From Deltaproteobacteria bacterium (GTDB taxonomy: Bacteria > Myxococcota > XYA12-FULL-58-9 > JAUUZB01), in NCBI GenBank assembly GCA_030590185.1, contig JAUUZB010000333.1:1-5692 (forward strand): DNA of 5,692 nucleotides. The letters run 5' to 3'. Positions 4,904 to 5,692 of this stretch are shown in pieces. The translations under genes were made by a program, and so were the position numbers. How positions within the stretch are numbered: the stretch's first letter is position 1; every line of letters starts with the position of its first letter. Below the pieces are notes generated by a model. That model saw only the letters and a program-made list of their open reading frames with translations. It did no database searches and was not told where the DNA came from.

Positions 4904-4933
4904 TTGACAGTAGGGTGGCCAACTTCGGATACT
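4904..4933 (+). promoter_or_regulatory. Sigma-70-like promoter for the ZU5-like gene
   Basis: A perfect -35, TTGACA (4904-4909), is followed after 18 bases by GATACT (4928-4933), which matches the -10 consensus at four of six positions. Transcription would start near 4940, giving a leader of about 45 bases. Arms ACTCTGG (4897-4903) and CCAGAGT (4949-4955) flank the promoter symmetrically and could be a regulator site, though seven bases is short. No gene is visible in 4870-4983 beyond these signals. Confidence 0.55.
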
Positions 4934-4938
4934 GTGGG

Positions 4939-4952
4939 CTGGCGTCAGCCAG
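4939..4952 (+). other. Small hairpin at the predicted 5' end of the ZU5-like transcript
   Basis: CTGGC-GTCA-GCCAG is a perfect 5-bp stem with a 4-base loop. It coincides with the predicted transcription start and so may cap the 5' end of the mRNA and affect its stability. The stem is too short to be certain. Confidence 0.3.
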
Positions 4953-4983
4953 AGTGACTAGCTTCAGACCGGGGAGGTAATTC

Positions 4984-5692
4984 GTGGGACTCGATGGACC
5001 ACGTCATTTGTATGTGGCGGTTGACTGCTGTCGATCTGCCCCCCCCCCTTCCTCCAACCTGACCGCTAGGCGGCTCGCGGTGATAACCGCGCTCGCTGCG
5101 ACGATTACGTGCGAGGGCTGTGGGTTGGACTCGCCTGCTGAGCCCCGCGCCAACCCATCGACGCTCGACAATATCCCGGTGGTTACCAAGGCGATCGGCA
5201 ACGGCGGTGGAGTCCTCGATGGGCTGATCGATGGCTCTCGGGTTGTGCTCGACGTGCCTCCGGGTGCGGTGGGTGTAGCGCAGGCCTTCACTGCTGGGCG
5301 CGCGCCGCGTGCCTGCCGGCCCGATGCCGCTGTCGTCCTAGAGCTCGGTCCGCCGGGCGCGAGCTTCGCCAAGGCGGTTCGGGTGACGATCGAGGCGCCG
5401 CCTGCGCTATTGCCCCTCGTGATCCCGACGGAGCTGCGTTTGACGACGTCGCAGGATTGCGAGACTTGGTCGTGGTTGCCGGTACCGAGCGATGCTGCGC
5501 CGCTGGAGCGCGGGGCCGTGGGCATGGCGGCTCACTTCAGTATGGTCGCGTTGGTGCCGACTGGAGCCGCCTCACCGTCGTACGTTTATGACCAAACCGG
5601 CACCAGCTTCTTCCTCAACGGCGTGACAGTGGTCAGCTCGGTCCCGCTGCACCTGCACTCGATGCAGGTGTCGGATTCCTGGGTCGACTACC
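4984..5692 (+). CDS. Exported ZU5-like domain protein, possible lipoprotein (partial, runs off the right edge)
   Basis: The GTG at 4984 is preceded by GGAGG (4973-4977) with a 6-base gap; 236 complete codons are visible. Residues 1-28 are an unusual polar leader. R29-R30 is followed by a hydrophobic stretch, LAVITALAATIT (31-42), and Cys43, Glu44, Gly45, Cys46, resembling a lipoprotein signal, though T-I-T before Cys43 is not a canonical lipobox. Residues 76-190 follow the ZU5-like plan: GGVLDG opening (75-80), V-x-L-x-VPPGAV (87-96), LGPPGASFAKAVRVTIE with the central G-P-x-G motif, a W-S-W-L-P strand, and a closing A-H-F-S (183-186) then M-V-A-L. Such domains occur in bacterial surface and secreted proteins, probably for protein-protein contacts. 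Beyond residue 190 only about 45 residues are visible, with no recognised domain. A ten-C run lies in codons 19-22. Substrate or partner is unknown. Confidence 0.75.
   Translation, partial: MGLDGPRHLYVAVDCCRSAPPPSSNLTARRLAVITALAATITCEGCGLDSPAEPRANPSTLDNIPVVTKAIGNGGGVLDGLIDGSRVVLDVPPGAVGVAQAFTAGRAPRACRPDAAVVLELGPPGASFAKAVRVTIEAPPALLPLVIPTELRLTTSQDCETWSWLPVPSDAAPLERGAVGMAAHFSMVALVPTGAASPSYVYDQTGTSFFLNGVTVVSSVPLHLHSMQVSDSWVDY
5039..5048 (+). repeat. Ten-base poly-C tract inside the 5' coding region
   Basis: Ten consecutive Cs span codons 19-22 (A-P-P-P) of the ZU5-like gene, between its start and its signal peptide. The tract is in frame as written, which gives an open gene. Loss or gain of a C would put the GTG start out of frame with the signal peptide and domain. 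With eleven Cs, the ATG codons at 4994 and 5012 would come into frame instead. Confidence 0.9.

Noticed and set aside
5004..5525. Minus-strand open frame of 173 aa opposite the ZU5-like gene
   Set aside because: Low-complexity Ser/Thr/Ala composition and no domain; the plus strand shows a start, signal peptide and domain pattern.
1..5692. CRISPR array, tRNA or rRNA genes, insertion sequence
   Set aside because: No regularly spaced identical repeats with unique spacers, no cloverleaf or rRNA-like segment and no transposase frame were seen on either strand; the tandem 39-bp repeats are in-frame coding units.

Overview
The window is high-GC bacterial DNA with tightly packed, mostly plus-strand genes, GTG starts and strongly GC-rich third codon positions. 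A bacterial Hsp90 (HtpG), a short NfeD-type membrane protein, long Gly/Pro/Ala-rich linkers and an exported ZU5-like protein fit a high-GC proteobacterium or Myxococcota-like lineage. This placement is inferred from gene content and style only; no marker here fixes the taxon.

Positions 1-810: the 3' end of an unidentified membrane-anchored protein runs in from the left edge and stops at 247. An imperfect hairpin (250-275) follows it. Next is a 154-residue NfeD-family protein (313-777) with three membrane segments and a C-terminal OB-fold. Positions 855-2804 hold a complete, intact htpG with a good ribosome binding site. A weak heat-shock-like -10 sequence lies upstream of it.

Positions 2878-4071 encode the most unusual protein of the window (397 aa). 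It has a low-complexity N-terminus with five PLG motifs, then six tandem 13-residue repeats (a 3-unit block that looks duplicated), then two tandem domains resembling the C-terminal domain of ribosomal protein L7/L12. The second copy keeps the residues that contact translational GTPases in the ribosomal protein; the first copy has lost several of them. There is no L7/L12 N-terminal dimerisation domain, so this is not the ribosomal stalk protein itself.

Positions 4084-4870 look like an accessory patch. A minus-strand type II toxin-antitoxin pair (ribbon-helix-helix antitoxin, RelE/ParE-type toxin, 29-nt overlap) has a recognisable promoter and operator-like repeats. Diverging from it is a small helix-turn-helix-like gene that appears broken by one lost base. 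The patch is bracketed by an imperfect 30-nt direct repeat whose left copy is the 3' end of the L7/L12-domain gene.

Positions 4904-5692: a consensus-like sigma-70 promoter, a small leader hairpin, a strong Shine-Dalgarno and a GTG start lead into a secreted or lipoprotein-like ZU5-type gene that runs off the right edge. A run of ten Cs sits inside its first codons, before the signal peptide, so slippage there would switch the gene on or off.

Apart from htpG and the toxin-antitoxin pair the genes have no obvious shared pathway. A protein-quality or translation theme for htpG plus the L7/L12-domain protein is possible but is only inferred from adjacency.
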